Below, one piece after another: positions 19,966-29,280 of a stretch of 64,000 nucleotides of DNA. Position numbers and translations under genes: made by a program. Each line of letters begins with the position of its first letter. Position 1 is the stretch's first letter. The notes beneath the pieces were generated by a model. That model was not told the origin of the DNA, did not search any database, and saw nothing but the letters and a program-made list of their open reading frames with translations. This stretch comes from Avichristensenella sp031550535 (lineage in GTDB: Bacteria; Bacillota; Clostridia; Christensenellales; Aristaeellaceae): the NCBI GenBank assembly GCA_031550535.1, contig JAVBOM010000045.1:13196-77195 (forward strand). The letters run 5' to 3'.

Positions 19966-21753
19966 TTATTTCTCGACGGGTGTGAGGTTGTACAGGGCTT
20001 TGATTCCCGCGCCATCCGTGCAGATCATAGGCGGGGTGTTGGTGCCGTCATCCTTTTTCGGGAAGCCGGTCCAGTAGCCTTCGTATGTGGTGTGGAACAC
20101 CTGCGGCCGGTACATGAGCTGAATGGTCGGCAGATCCTCCAGCCAGATCTTGTTGATCTCCGTGAGATACTCCTTCAGCAGATCTGGATCAGCCGTGCCG
20201 GCGGCCAAGTCGATCAGCTCGTCCACACGCTCATTTTGGTAGCGGTTGTAGTTGCGGTTCGTGGCCGTGCCAATCGCGGGTACGCCCTTGGAATACAGGA
20301 TGTTGAACGCGGCCTGCCACGGCATCGCGACGGAGAGGCCCGGGTACGGGGTGTACATCACGATGTCAAACTGGCCGGCGTTCAGGTCGTTGAAGAAGAT
20401 GGAGGACTCCGGGAAGTACGTGACGATGTTCAGGCCGATCTTCTTCGCGGATTCGCACAGAATCTCCAGCGACATGTTCCAGTCGGACCAGCCGTAGGGG
20501 CACTCGGCCTTCCATTCGAACTTCGTGCCGTCCGGCAGCTCGCGCATGCCGTCGCCGTCCACGTCCTTATAGCCCGCCTCGTCCAGAAGCCGGTTGGCCT
20601 CGGTCAGGTTGGCGTCCAGGTCCGTGGTATCCCACATCAGGGCCTGTACCTCTTCGTCCTCCATATCGACATAATCGCCGAACAGGTAGGGGTTGTAGAG
20701 GCAATAGATCAGCGGTTCGCTGTAGTTGCTCATCGCGTTAACGTTGATGGCCTCATAGTCCAGGCACAGCGCGATCGCCTTGCGCACGGCATAGTCGTTC
20801 AGGCCCGGCTTCGTCAGGTCAAAAATCAACGACGGAATGCTCGCGCCCAGGTGGTACGGCGCCTCTTCAAAGTACGTCGTCACCGGAGCGTCCATGGACT
20901 CCTGCAGCTCCCACACGGAGGGCAGGAACTGCTGGGACACGTCCACCTCGCCCTGGGAGAACGCGAGGTTGCCGGCCGCGTTGTCCTGGTAGATCGGATG
21001 AACCAGGTACTTCACCTCGGTCAGCTTGCCGAACATCTCCGGGCACTGGCCCCAGTAGTTGTCGTCGCGGATGGCCACGACGCGGGTCTCGTCATAGAAG
21101 TAGATCTTGAAGGCGCCGGAACCGACAGGGTCGTCCTCGCCAAAGTACGTGTTCAGCTTCTCTGCGTCCCCGCCGAACTCGTCCTTGATCTTCGGCTCCC
21201 AGATGTGCTGCGGAATGATCCGCGTGGTGGCGAGCGTCGCGGGGCCGTAGTGGACGTTATAAGGATCGGCGACCAGCGTGAAGCGCACGGTGTAGTCGTC
21301 CACCTTTTCGACCTTATCAAAGTAGCTCCACACCTTCGTCCACGTGGTGTTGTAGCCGCCGTCGTCCACGTTGCCGATGTTAAACGTGAACACCACGTCG
21401 TCCGCGGTCAGCGGCTCGCCATCGTTCCAGTGGGCCTGCGGCTTCACCTTCACGATGAAGTTCAGCTCGTCTTCCCACTCGATCGGGCCGTCCGCCAGCA
21501 GGGGCTCGTTCTCGTTGGTCAGCATGTTGTACATGTAGAGGGCTTCGTAGATTGCCTGGCGGTTTTCATCGCCCATCGGGAACCCGGTGTTCGCCATCGC
21601 GAACGGGTTGTAGTTCGCGGGCGTGCCCCACTGCAGGCCGTTGTACACGAGCGACTCTTCGCGCGGGATTTCTGTGACCTTGCTCTCGGCAAAGGCCGTG
21701 GTCATCCCAAACAGCATCACAGCCGCGACCAGGATTGCCAGGAACCGTTTCAT
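19966..21753 (-). CDS. Extracellular solute-binding protein, family 5 (OppA-like)
   Basis: The 595-residue protein has signal peptide MKRFLAILVAAVMLFGMTTA ending AFAES (no lipobox). The SBP family 5 signature region is visible at NFIVKVKPQAHWNDGEPLTA followed by DDVVFTFNIG. Family 5 proteins bind peptides, nickel or, in many plant-fibre degraders, cello- and xylo-oligosaccharides. The neighbouring divergent AraC-GH39 gene favours an oligosaccharide here. GAGGAGG lies upstream of the ATG. It is the first gene of the operon. Confidence 0.9.
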   Translation of the reverse strand: MKRFLAILVAAVMLFGMTTAFAESKVTEIPREESLVYNGLQWGTPANYNPFAMANTGFPMGDENRQAIYEALYMYNMLTNENEPLLADGPIEWEDELNFIVKVKPQAHWNDGEPLTADDVVFTFNIGNVDDGGYNTTWTKVWSYFDKVEKVDDYTVRFTLVADPYNVHYGPATLATTRIIPQHIWEPKIKDEFGGDAEKLNTYFGEDDPVGSGAFKIYFYDETRVVAIRDDNYWGQCPEMFGKLTEVKYLVHPIYQDNAAGNLAFSQGEVDVSQQFLPSVWELQESMDAPVTTYFEEAPYHLGASIPSLIFDLTKPGLNDYAVRKAIALCLDYEAINVNAMSNYSEPLIYCLYNPYLFGDYVDMEDEEVQALMWDTTDLDANLTEANRLLDEAGYKDVDGDGMRELPDGTKFEWKAECPYGWSDWNMSLEILCESAKKIGLNIVTYFPESSIFFNDLNAGQFDIVMYTPYPGLSVAMPWQAAFNILYSKGVPAIGTATNRNYNRYQNERVDELIDLAAGTADPDLLKEYLTEINKIWLEDLPTIQLMYRPQVFHTTYEGYWTGFPKKDDGTNTPPMICTDGAGIKALYNLTPVEK

Positions 21754-21885
21754 ACAAGAACCTCCTCACGATATTTCTTCCGCGCCGACGCGCGGGAGGG
21801 TTTGAAAGAGAGGGTATATCACCTATGATTTTATTTATTATCGCATGTGGGTGCACAAAAGAACAGTGCAAATCTTTTGATTTTG

Positions 21886-21894
21886 TGGTATAAT
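21886..21894 (+). promoter_or_regulatory. Extended -10 promoter of the AraC-GH39 gene
   Basis: TGGTATAAT gives a consensus -10 with the TG extension; the -35 region (GTGCAA) is poor. The transcript would carry a ~55-base leader. The divergent transporter start lies ~140 bases away on the other strand, so the two genes share a control region. Confidence 0.65.
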
Positions 21895-21953
21895 AGTTGC
21901 GATCACCGGCGGAATTCCCTGGTAAATCAACATAATTTAGCAGCGAGGAATTT

Positions 21954-24452
21954 ATGAATAACAAATATGAAGTTATTGAGTACCCAGATCCGCTGCCCAT
22001 ACGCACGTATTTTCACAGCCTGGATTCGTTCCGCATGCACTGGCATCAGGAAATGGAGATTCTGTTGGTTCTGAAGGGATCCATCCATGTGCTCATACAA
22101 AATACGACCTATACCATCGAAGAAGGCGAACTGATCGTGGTCAGCCCCAACACGATCCACGCCACGCAGCAAACCGAGGAACCGAACAATGTGCTCCTGC
22201 TGCAGATCAACTGCGGCCGTTTTGGCTTTAACGACGCGAACATCGACTCGCTCGCGGTGGAATGCGCCGGCGGGCCGGAAAGCCACCCGCAGATCGCGAT
22301 ACTCCGGCAGTGCGTCTGCTCCGTCATGCTGGAGATGATCCACAAGCAGTCCGGCTACCTCTACCACGCCGCCGCCCACGTGCAAATGATCTTGGGCATC
22401 CTGCTGCGCCACTTTCCCCATCGGGCCGAAGCGACGCTGGAAACCGTGAAGGCGAAGGACCGCGAGCGAATCCACCGCATCTTTGATTACATCAACACAA
22501 ACTACGCCGGGAAGGTCACGCTGACCGACCTGGCCGCGCGGGAGTACCTGAGCGTCAGCCACCTGTCCACCTTCATCCACAAGACGATCGGCATGAGCTT
22601 TGGCGACTACCTGAGCTCCGTGCGCCTCAAAGCGTATCTGGAATGCCTGCAGACGGACGCGAGCACGCCCCTGGACGATATCGCGGAACAGTGCGGCTTT
22701 TCCTCCCCGCAGTTCGCCTCGTCGCTTTTTTTCAAGACCTACCGGACGACGCCGGGCAAGTACCGCAAGCAGCTTCAACAGAAGAATGCCTTCAAGCTGG
22801 AGGCGCTCAGCGCGTCCGAAGGGGAGGGGTACGTGTCGCTCTACCGCCCGACGGACCTGTCCGCGGTGCTGCGCTACGCGAATGAGGCCCAGGAAAGGCC
22901 GGACCCGAACCGGTCCGCGGAGCGCGCGGAGGAGATCGAGCGGATCAGCGCGGCGGCGGCGCAGGGCCGGTATCACCGCTCCTGCCTTTCGATCACGGCG
23001 ATCGGCCGCGCGTACGAAGGCCTGCTCTCCCACGTGCAGGACAGACTGCGCACGCTCCAGCGCGAGATCGGGTTTACGCACCTGCGCTTTCACGGCATTT
23101 TCAGCGATGAAATGATGATTTTGAAGCCCGACGAGACGGGCAGCATCCACTATAGCTGGCGGCTGGTGGATCTGCTGTTCGATTTCATGCTCTCCATCGG
23201 CCTTAGGCCCTTTGTGGAGTTTTCGTACATGCCTTCGCTCTTCGCGTCGGGCACGGCGACGGTGTTCGCGTGGCGCGGCAACATCACACCCCCGGCCAAC
23301 ATGGATGCCTGGCGCGCGCTGGTCGACGCCTTTCTCGCGCACTGCGTGGCACGCTACGGCGCCGGGGAAGTGACCGGATGGATGTTCGAGGTATGGAACG
23401 AGCCGGACTATCTGGGCGTTTCCTGGGGCGGGACCGAACAGGAGTATTTCCATCTATATGCCGAAACCGCCGCCGCGGTCAAGCGCCGCGTTCCCGGGGC
23501 ACGCGTGATGGGGCCTTCGGCCACGCTGGTGGGCATTGAAAAGCGCTGGCCGTCCGCCTTTATGGAGTATGTGAAGCGGAACCAGGCGCCGCTGGACGCG
23601 TTTTCCATGCACGCGTATTCGGAAATACTCGACGGCAACAGCCTCCGGGGGCAATTGCAGGACATGCTCCGCGAGCGGCATTCCATCGCGCCCGCCCACC
23701 CGCTGTTGGGGCAAAACTACGCGCAGCACATGATCGCGCTGGCCCGGCGGCAGCTTGGCGAAGCGCCGCTGCCGGTCGTGGTCTCCGAGTGGAACCTCAC
23801 GATGGCGCTGTATAACCCCATCAACGACAGCGCGTTCGCGGGCACGTCGCTGCTGTCCACGGCACTCGCGTGCGACGCTTCGGACACGCTGCTGGCGCAC
23901 TGGACCACGACGGATTATTTTGAGGAACAGCGGACGCTTCCGCCGGAGGAATTCTTCGGCGGTTTTGGCCTCATGACCACGAACGGCATCCGGAAGGCGT
24001 CCTATTGGGCCATGTGGGCGCTGGCGCGCCTTGGGGAAGAGATTGTAGCCAGGCCCGCTCGCGGCATCGTGACGCGGTCCGGCGGGCGGTACGCGCTGCT
24101 CGCCATCCACCACCCCGAGACAAAACCCGCGTATGACATGGCCTACGCGCACGACCACGGCGCGCTGCGCGAGCAGGGCGATGTGCGCTTTGACTGGCGC
24201 GTCGAAGGGCTGACGGGTGTGTTCCGCGCGAAACGGTATCGGTACGACCCCGCGCGCTGCGACGGAAAGACGCTCTTGGCCGCGAAGGGCTTCCGGGAGC
24301 CTCTTTCCGCCGAGGACGCTTCGTATTTGGTCCACGCCGCGCAGCCGGTCCGCAGCGAATCGGTCCTTCGCGCCGAGGGGGACGCGGTGACGGTATCTTT
24401 CTTTCTGCCTCCGTGTGGGTTTGAGCTGGTGGAGTTGATTCCAGAGGGGTAG
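21954..24452 (+). CDS. AraC-type regulator fused to a GH39 glycoside hydrolase
   Basis: The 832-residue protein has three parts. Residues ~1-140 form a cupin-like sensor (FRMHWHQEMEILLVLKGSIH). Residues ~172-272 are an AraC double helix-turn-helix (LTDLAAREYLSVSHLSTFIH and IAEQCGFSSPQFASSLFFKT). Residues ~330-820 resemble GH39 beta-xylosidases, with the acid/base Glu in EVWNEPD (~482) and the nucleophile Glu in VVSEWN (~612) both present. There is no signal peptide, so it is cytoplasmic. Inferred role: sensing, perhaps also cleaving, imported xylo-type oligosaccharides and controlling the divergent importer. GAGGA precedes the ATG. Confidence 0.88.
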   Translation: MNNKYEVIEYPDPLPIRTYFHSLDSFRMHWHQEMEILLVLKGSIHVLIQNTTYTIEEGELIVVSPNTIHATQQTEEPNNVLLLQINCGRFGFNDANIDSLAVECAGGPESHPQIAILRQCVCSVMLEMIHKQSGYLYHAAAHVQMILGILLRHFPHRAEATLETVKAKDRERIHRIFDYINTNYAGKVTLTDLAAREYLSVSHLSTFIHKTIGMSFGDYLSSVRLKAYLECLQTDASTPLDDIAEQCGFSSPQFASSLFFKTYRTTPGKYRKQLQQKNAFKLEALSASEGEGYVSLYRPTDLSAVLRYANEAQERPDPNRSAERAEEIERISAAAAQGRYHRSCLSITAIGRAYEGLLSHVQDRLRTLQREIGFTHLRFHGIFSDEMMILKPDETGSIHYSWRLVDLLFDFMLSIGLRPFVEFSYMPSLFASGTATVFAWRGNITPPANMDAWRALVDAFLAHCVARYGAGEVTGWMFEVWNEPDYLGVSWGGTEQEYFHLYAETAAAVKRRVPGARVMGPSATLVGIEKRWPSAFMEYVKRNQAPLDAFSMHAYSEILDGNSLRGQLQDMLRERHSIAPAHPLLGQNYAQHMIALARRQLGEAPLPVVVSEWNLTMALYNPINDSAFAGTSLLSTALACDASDTLLAHWTTTDYFEEQRTLPPEEFFGGFGLMTTNGIRKASYWAMWALARLGEEIVARPARGIVTRSGGRYALLAIHHPETKPAYDMAYAHDHGALREQGDVRFDWRVEGLTGVFRAKRYRYDPARCDGKTLLAAKGFREPLSAEDASYLVHAAQPVRSESVLRAEGDAVTVSFFLPPCGFELVELIPEG

Positions 24453-24544
24453 GGGCATACCGCCGCCCTACGCGGCGCAATGTTTTTTCCGTTTCTTCTG
24501 AAAAAATCCGGCAATCGCGTTCGTCCTATGCTCGTAGGGGATAC

Positions 24545-25768
24545 ATGGCATGGGTGAAGCAGACGTCAAGAAAGAGGAAGCGCGTGAAGAAAACCCTGTT
24601 TTGTGTGGCATTACTGCTCGTTTTGACATCACAGACGACCATCGGCCTGGCAGACAGCATCGGTTCCATCACCGCCGTCATTGACGGCAAATCTTCCGAA
24701 CGGGTCCACCTCAGGGAGCGGCCGGCGAAGGACGCAAAATCGCTCGGCCTGTACTACACGGGCACGGAGGTTCAGTGCGGGTCGGCTCCATCCGCCAAAT
24801 GGACGCGGGTGGTTGTCGGCGCGCAAGAGGGGTACATCAAGTCCGAATATCTGTACACCGGCCCTGACTTGGGCCGCGTTTCACCCAAGCAACCCACGGG
24901 GATCGCGGATAACCAGAAGCGAAACAGTTGGGTCAATCTGCGCGCGGCGCCTATTGCCGACGCAGAGGTCCTCAGCAAAATTGACAACGGCACCGCCGTC
25001 ACGATCCTCGGCGAAACCGCCAATCGCTGGTACTATGTCAGGGTGGGCGGTCACGAGGGCTACATGATGTCTAATCTTGTGCTCGTGGGAAACGGAACGC
25101 CATCCGGCGCACCCGCCGCGCGCGGCGGCTTCCGGATGCAGCAGTATACCGAGGTGCCGAACCCGGGCGGCTCCATCCGGATACAGTACCCCGCGTTCAG
25201 CGGCAAAGGGGCGGACACGCTGAACGTGATCGTCGATGAAGAGGTGCGTATGCTGGCTTGGGGCTTCAAACGCCACATGGTTCAGGAACGTCCCCTGGCC
25301 GCTGATTTCCAGGCCGCGGTTACGCTGTACAACAGCAAAATGGCCAGCATCGTCTTTTGGGGCTGGTATGACGCGGGAAGCGGTGACGGGTACGAGAACC
25401 CACGCTCCCTGCTTACCGCCCTGAACATCGATCTTTCGACCATGGCGCACATGCGGCTTCGCGACCTGTACGCGGTAAACGCGGGCTTTGAGGAGATATT
25501 CCTGACGAAGTCATATTTTCCGACGAAGCCCAATACCTCTTTTGACGCGGGTATTTTCTTTGAAATGCGAAAGTATTCCACGCGCGAATACAACCCGAAC
25601 GGCGCGTTTTACCCGCCGGACAGAGTGCAGTGCTTTCTGAAGCCGGAGGGCATCGTCATCAGCGTTGGCGCGCCGCGCACCACCGGCAGCGATCACTTTG
25701 AGGCGCAACTGCGCTACAGCGACATCCAGCCGTATTACCTGCCGGCGCAGCGATATTGGGAGGACTGA
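24545..25768 (+). CDS. Secreted protein with two bacterial SH3 domains
   Basis: The product has 407 residues from the ATG. A GTG 13 codons later has a nearer GAGG and would give the tidier signal peptide (KKTLFCVALLLVLTSQTTIG). Two SH3b repeats follow: ~40-105 (SERVHLRERPAKDAKSLGLY to GYIKSEYLY) and ~120-180 (NSWVNLRAAPIADAEVLSKI to GYMMSNLVL). The C-terminal ~210 residues resemble DUF3298/RsiV-like domains (VTLYNSKMASIVFWGWYDAG, LRDLYAV, FFLKPEGIVIS-like). SH3b domains usually bind peptidoglycan. It stands alone on its strand and its partner is unknown. Confidence 0.8.
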   Translation: MAWVKQTSRKRKRVKKTLFCVALLLVLTSQTTIGLADSIGSITAVIDGKSSERVHLRERPAKDAKSLGLYYTGTEVQCGSAPSAKWTRVVVGAQEGYIKSEYLYTGPDLGRVSPKQPTGIADNQKRNSWVNLRAAPIADAEVLSKIDNGTAVTILGETANRWYYVRVGGHEGYMMSNLVLVGNGTPSGAPAARGGFRMQQYTEVPNPGGSIRIQYPAFSGKGADTLNVIVDEEVRMLAWGFKRHMVQERPLAADFQAAVTLYNSKMASIVFWGWYDAGSGDGYENPRSLLTALNIDLSTMAHMRLRDLYAVNAGFEEIFLTKSYFPTKPNTSFDAGIFFEMRKYSTREYNPNGAFYPPDRVQCFLKPEGIVISVGAPRTTGSDHFEAQLRYSDIQPYYLPAQRYWED

Positions 25769-25796
25769 CGCTCCGTTTCCATGTCCCGGCAAGGCG

Positions 25797-26852
25797 TCAG
25801 CAGCCCAGCATCCGCCCGAACGCCGCGTCAAACGGCGGCCCGATCAGCCCGCGCTCCGTGGCGAACGCCGTGATGAGCGCGTGCGGCGTCACGTCAAACG
25901 CGGGGTTGAACACCCGGACGCCCTCCGGTGCGGTGCGTGCGCCAAAGCGCAGCGTCACCTCGGTCTCGTCGCGCTCCTCAATGGGAATGGCCGCGCCGTC
26001 CGGGCAGTGCATGTCGATTGTCGGCGTGGGCGTGGCGACATAGAACGGAATGCCGAAGTGCTTCGCCAAGATCGCCACGTTCAGCGTGCCGATCTTGTTC
26101 GCCGTGTCCCCGTTCGCCGCCACGCGGTCACAGCCAACGATGCAGCAATCGATCTTGCCTGCCGCCATCAGCGAAGCGGCCATGTTGTCGCAGATGACCG
26201 TCACATCCGCCCCGGCGGCGTGGAGCTCATACGCGGTCAGCGTCGATCCCTGCAGGCGCGGGCGCGTTTCGTCCGCGTAGACGCGGGGGCGCATGCCGCG
26301 CTCCATCGCCAGATAGATGGGGGAGAGCGCCGTGCCGTAGCGGGATGTGGCAAGCTGGCCCGCGTTGCAGTGCGTCAGGATGCCCATATCGTCCCGGAGT
26401 CTTGGCAGCAGCGCCTCGCCGATCCGGTGGCAGATGTCCTCGTCCTCCGCGTGGATGCGCTTCGCCTCGTCCAGCAGCGCCTCGCGGATCGCCGGGACGG
26501 GCTGGCCCTCCATCGCGAATGCCCGCGCGGCCATCCGGTCCGTTGCCCAGGAAAGGTTCACGGCGGTTGGCCGGGCGGACGCCAACCACGCGGCGCTGTC
26601 CCGTAGCGCGGGCAGAAACGCTTCGCCATCCGGCAGCGCCCGCGCGGCCAGCAGCACGCCATACGCCGCCGTGACGCCAATGGCGGGCGCGCCGCGCACG
26701 ATCATCGTGCTGATCGCGTCCCGCACGCCCTCCACCGTGTCGATCTTCACATACGCCGTTTCCACCGGCAAAATCCGCTGATCCAGCAGCCACAGCGCGC
26801 CCGCCGCGTCGTCCCAGCGCAGGGCGAGGGGGATGTTTCGCGTCCCGTCCAT
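25797..26852 (-). CDS. mtnA: S-methyl-5-thioribose-1-phosphate isomerase
   Basis: The enzyme converts 5-methylthioribose-1-phosphate to the ribulose form in the methionine salvage pathway. It belongs to the eIF2B-alpha-like family. The 351-residue sequence has the typical TMIVRGAPAIGVTAAYGV (~48), THCNAGQLATSRYGTALSPI (~155) and VGCDRVAANGDTANKIGTLN (~235) segments with the catalytic Cys and Asp. A strong AAGGAG sets the start at MDGTRNIPLALRW. It is monocistronic, with its own extended -10 promoter. No other salvage gene lies beside it; ahcY is ~20 kb away. Confidence 0.93.
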   Translation of the reverse strand: MDGTRNIPLALRWDDAAGALWLLDQRILPVETAYVKIDTVEGVRDAISTMIVRGAPAIGVTAAYGVLLAARALPDGEAFLPALRDSAAWLASARPTAVNLSWATDRMAARAFAMEGQPVPAIREALLDEAKRIHAEDEDICHRIGEALLPRLRDDMGILTHCNAGQLATSRYGTALSPIYLAMERGMRPRVYADETRPRLQGSTLTAYELHAAGADVTVICDNMAASLMAAGKIDCCIVGCDRVAANGDTANKIGTLNVAILAKHFGIPFYVATPTPTIDMHCPDGAAIPIEERDETEVTLRFGARTAPEGVRVFNPAFDVTPHALITAFATERGLIGPPFDAAFGRMLGC

Positions 26853-26894
26853 CTTGTTCTCCTTACATAAACAAATGAATGCGTGTTCGCGCCC

Positions 26895-26903
26895 ATTATA
26901 CCA
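26895..26903 (-). promoter_or_regulatory. Extended -10 promoter of mtnA
   Basis: TGGTATAAT on the minus strand, ~40 bases before the start codon. No good -35 box is visible. Confidence 0.5.
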
Positions 26904-26950
26904 TGGTTTGGCGCGCCCTCGCACGGTGCATTTACAAAAACTTTTTTAGT

Positions 26951-26979
26951 TTGACAAAAGTCTTTGTATCCAATACTAT
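26951..26979 (+). promoter_or_regulatory. Promoter of the stnABC operon
   Basis: TTGACA, 17 bases, TACTAT. The leader to the first ATG is about 30 bases. Confidence 0.8.
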
Positions 26980-27016
26980 AGATTGATAATCCGTTATGGA
27001 CAAACGAGGTGAAAAC

Positions 27017-27520
27017 ATGACCTGCCAAGAAAATCAAGGGAGGCTGGACCTGGCGTCGGTCGACGCGATCCTGCGCAAGTACCCGAACCCCGCGGACAGC
27101 CTGATCGCGCTGCTGCAGGACCTGCAGGACGCGTACGGGTATCTCCCGGAGGAAGTGCTGCTGCGCGTCAGCGAGAAGGCGGACATCCCCGCCGCGAACC
27201 TGTCCGGCGTGGCGACGTTCTACGCGCAGTTTCGCTTGTCGCCCCCGGGCAAGCATCAGATTATGGTCTGCATGGGCACGGCCTGCCATGTGAACGGCGG
27301 CGGCACCGTCGCGGACGCGGTGGAGGCGGCGCTGAACGTGCAGGAGGGCGCGACGACCGAAGACGGCCTTTTCTCCTGGGAAAAGGTGGCGTGCCTTGGC
27401 TGCTGCTCGCTGTCCCCGGTGATGATGATTGACGGGCGCGCATACGGCAAGCTGACCGCCGATAGCGTGGAGAAGATACTTGCTGACATCCGGCGCGCGG
27501 AAGCGGGGGAGGAAAGCTGA
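27017..27520 (+). CDS. stnA: NuoE/HydC-like [2Fe-2S] subunit of a Stn-type transhydrogenase
   Basis: The 167-residue protein has the thioredoxin-like [2Fe-2S] fold with ligands in CMGTAC (~85, 90) and CLGCC (~125, 129). It is a paralogue of the hydrogenase HydC in this window. I start at MTCQENQGRLDLAS because GAGGTG lies six bases upstream; an ATG seven codons earlier has no ribosome binding site. The stop codon shares a base with the next ATG. It is the first gene of a three-gene operon without a hydrogenase subunit, matching the Sporomusa-type Nfn (StnABC) layout. The symbol is assigned by that analogy. Confidence 0.87.
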   Translation: MTCQENQGRLDLASVDAILRKYPNPADSLIALLQDLQDAYGYLPEEVLLRVSEKADIPAANLSGVATFYAQFRLSPPGKHQIMVCMGTACHVNGGGTVADAVEAALNVQEGATTEDGLFSWEKVACLGCCSLSPVMMIDGRAYGKLTADSVEKILADIRRAEAGEES

Positions 27521-29280
27521 TGCGGTTCTTGTTGGGATACGGAAGCTGCGGCATCGCCGCGGGCGCGGAGCCTGTGGCGGAGGTGCTGGAAGCGGCGCTT
27601 TCGGGCAGCGGGCGGCAGATGGAAAAGGTCGGCTGTGTGGGCATGTGCTTCGCGGAGCCGATGATGGCGTTCGTCGCCGACGACGGCACGGAGACATACT
27701 ACGGCCGCCTGACAGCCGAGGCGATTGACGCGATTGTCCCTAGAATGCTCCGGGGCGAGGTGCCGGAGGCGAACCAGCTTACGGCCGAGGAATTATCCTT
27801 CTTAACCGGGCAGACGCGCATCGCCCTGCGCCATTGCGGGCAGATCGACCCGGAAAGCCTCGCCGCCTACGAGGCCGTGGGCGGCTATTCGGCGCTCCGG
27901 CGCGCGCTTGCCGCGCCCTCGGAAGGCGTCATCGAGCAAATGAAGATATCCGGCCTGCGCGGCCGTGGCGGCGCGGGCTTCCCGACCTGGCGGAAGTGGC
28001 AGGCCGCCCGGGACGCGAAGGGCGACTTGAAATACATCGTCTGCAACGCGGACGAGGGCGACCCCGGCGCGTTCATGGACCGCTCCGTGTTGGAGGGTGA
28101 CCCGCATTCCGTCTTGGAGGGCATGATGCTGGCCGGGTACGCGGTCGGTGCGACCGAAGGGCTGATTTACGTGCGCGCGGAGTATCCGCTCGCGGTTCGG
28201 CGCCTGCAAATCGCCATGGACGCGTTGCGCGCGGAGGGTTTGCTGGGCGAAAACATCCTGGGCAGCGGTTTTTCGTTCGATATCCGCATGACCAAAGGTG
28301 CGGGCGCGTTCGTTTGCGGGGAGGAAACGGCGCTGCTGGCCTCGCTGGAGGGCGGGCGCGGCATGCCTAGGCCCAAGCCGCCGTTCCCGGCGGAGGCGGG
28401 CTACCACAAGAACCCCACGAGCATCAACAATGTCGAGACGTTCGCGAACGTGCCGTGGATACTGGAAAAGGGCGGTGAGGCGTTCGCGGCCATGGGCACG
28501 GCGGATTCCAAGGGCACAAAGGTGTTCGCCCTGGCCGGGAAGGTCAAGCGCGGCGGCCTCGTGGAGGTGCCGATGGGCATCACGCTGCGCCAGATCGTGT
28601 TTGACATCTGCGGCGGCATCCGGGACGACCGGCCCGTCAAGGCCGTGCAGATCGGCGGCCCGTCCGGCGGCTGTTTGCCGGAGCATCTGCTCGATACGCC
28701 GATCGACTACGCGTCCATCGGCGCGACGGGCGCGATCATGGGCTCCGGCGGCCTCGTCGTTATGGACGACACAGCGTGCATGGTGGACATGGCGCGGTTC
28801 TTTATGGAATTCACCAGCAAGGAAAGCTGCGGCAAGTGCACGCCGTGCCGCATCGGCACCACGCGCATGAAGGAGATCGTCGAGCGCATCACGGAGGGCA
28901 AAGGCGAGGCGGGGGACATGGAGCGGCTGAAAGCCCTGGGCGAGAGCATCCGCGACGGCGCGCTGTGCGGCCTGGGCAACTCCGCGCCGAACCCCGTGCT
29001 GACGACGCTGCGCTATTTCCCTGAGGAATACGAGGCGCACATCAACGAGAAACGTTGCCCTGCGCTGACCTGTACGGCGCTGCTCGGCTACCGCATCGAC
29101 GCGGACAAGTGCACGGGCTGCTCGCTGTGCAGCCGCAAGTGTCCGACCGGCGCGATTGCGGGCGAACTGAAAAAGACATACGCGATTGATCCCGAAAAGT
29201 GCATTGCCTGCGGGGCGTGCAAAAAGGTCTGCCGCTTTTCTGCGGTCGAAATCTACAGCGGGGAGGCGGCAGTGGTATGA
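27520..29280 (+). CDS. stnB: NuoF-like flavoprotein subunit of a Stn-type transhydrogenase
   Basis: The 586-residue protein begins with a shortened thioredoxin-like [2Fe-2S] region (GSCGIAAG, CVGMC), then a NuoF core with the FMN/NADH loop GLRGRGGAGFPTW (~145) and the [4Fe-4S] motif ESCGKCTPCRIG (~434). It ends with two ferredoxin clusters (CTGCSLCSRKC at ~530 and CIACGACKKVC at ~560). This is the normal, unfused HydB layout, and it contrasts with the hydrogenase operon, where the ferredoxin domain is replaced by a GltD module. It is cytoplasmic and translationally coupled on both sides (TGATG before, ATGA after). Confidence 0.9.
   Translation: MRFLLGYGSCGIAAGAEPVAEVLEAALSGSGRQMEKVGCVGMCFAEPMMAFVADDGTETYYGRLTAEAIDAIVPRMLRGEVPEANQLTAEELSFLTGQTRIALRHCGQIDPESLAAYEAVGGYSALRRALAAPSEGVIEQMKISGLRGRGGAGFPTWRKWQAARDAKGDLKYIVCNADEGDPGAFMDRSVLEGDPHSVLEGMMLAGYAVGATEGLIYVRAEYPLAVRRLQIAMDALRAEGLLGENILGSGFSFDIRMTKGAGAFVCGEETALLASLEGGRGMPRPKPPFPAEAGYHKNPTSINNVETFANVPWILEKGGEAFAAMGTADSKGTKVFALAGKVKRGGLVEVPMGITLRQIVFDICGGIRDDRPVKAVQIGGPSGGCLPEHLLDTPIDYASIGATGAIMGSGGLVVMDDTACMVDMARFFMEFTSKESCGKCTPCRIGTTRMKEIVERITEGKGEAGDMERLKALGESIRDGALCGLGNSAPNPVLTTLRYFPEEYEAHINEKRCPALTCTALLGYRIDADKCTGCSLCSRKCPTGAIAGELKKTYAIDPEKCIACGACKKVCRFSAVEIYSGEAAVV

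Noticed and set aside
19915..21828. Long plus-strand open frame (637 codons) opposite the OppA-like gene
   Set aside because: Antisense shadow. The minus-strand protein has a signal peptide and SBP family 5 motifs.
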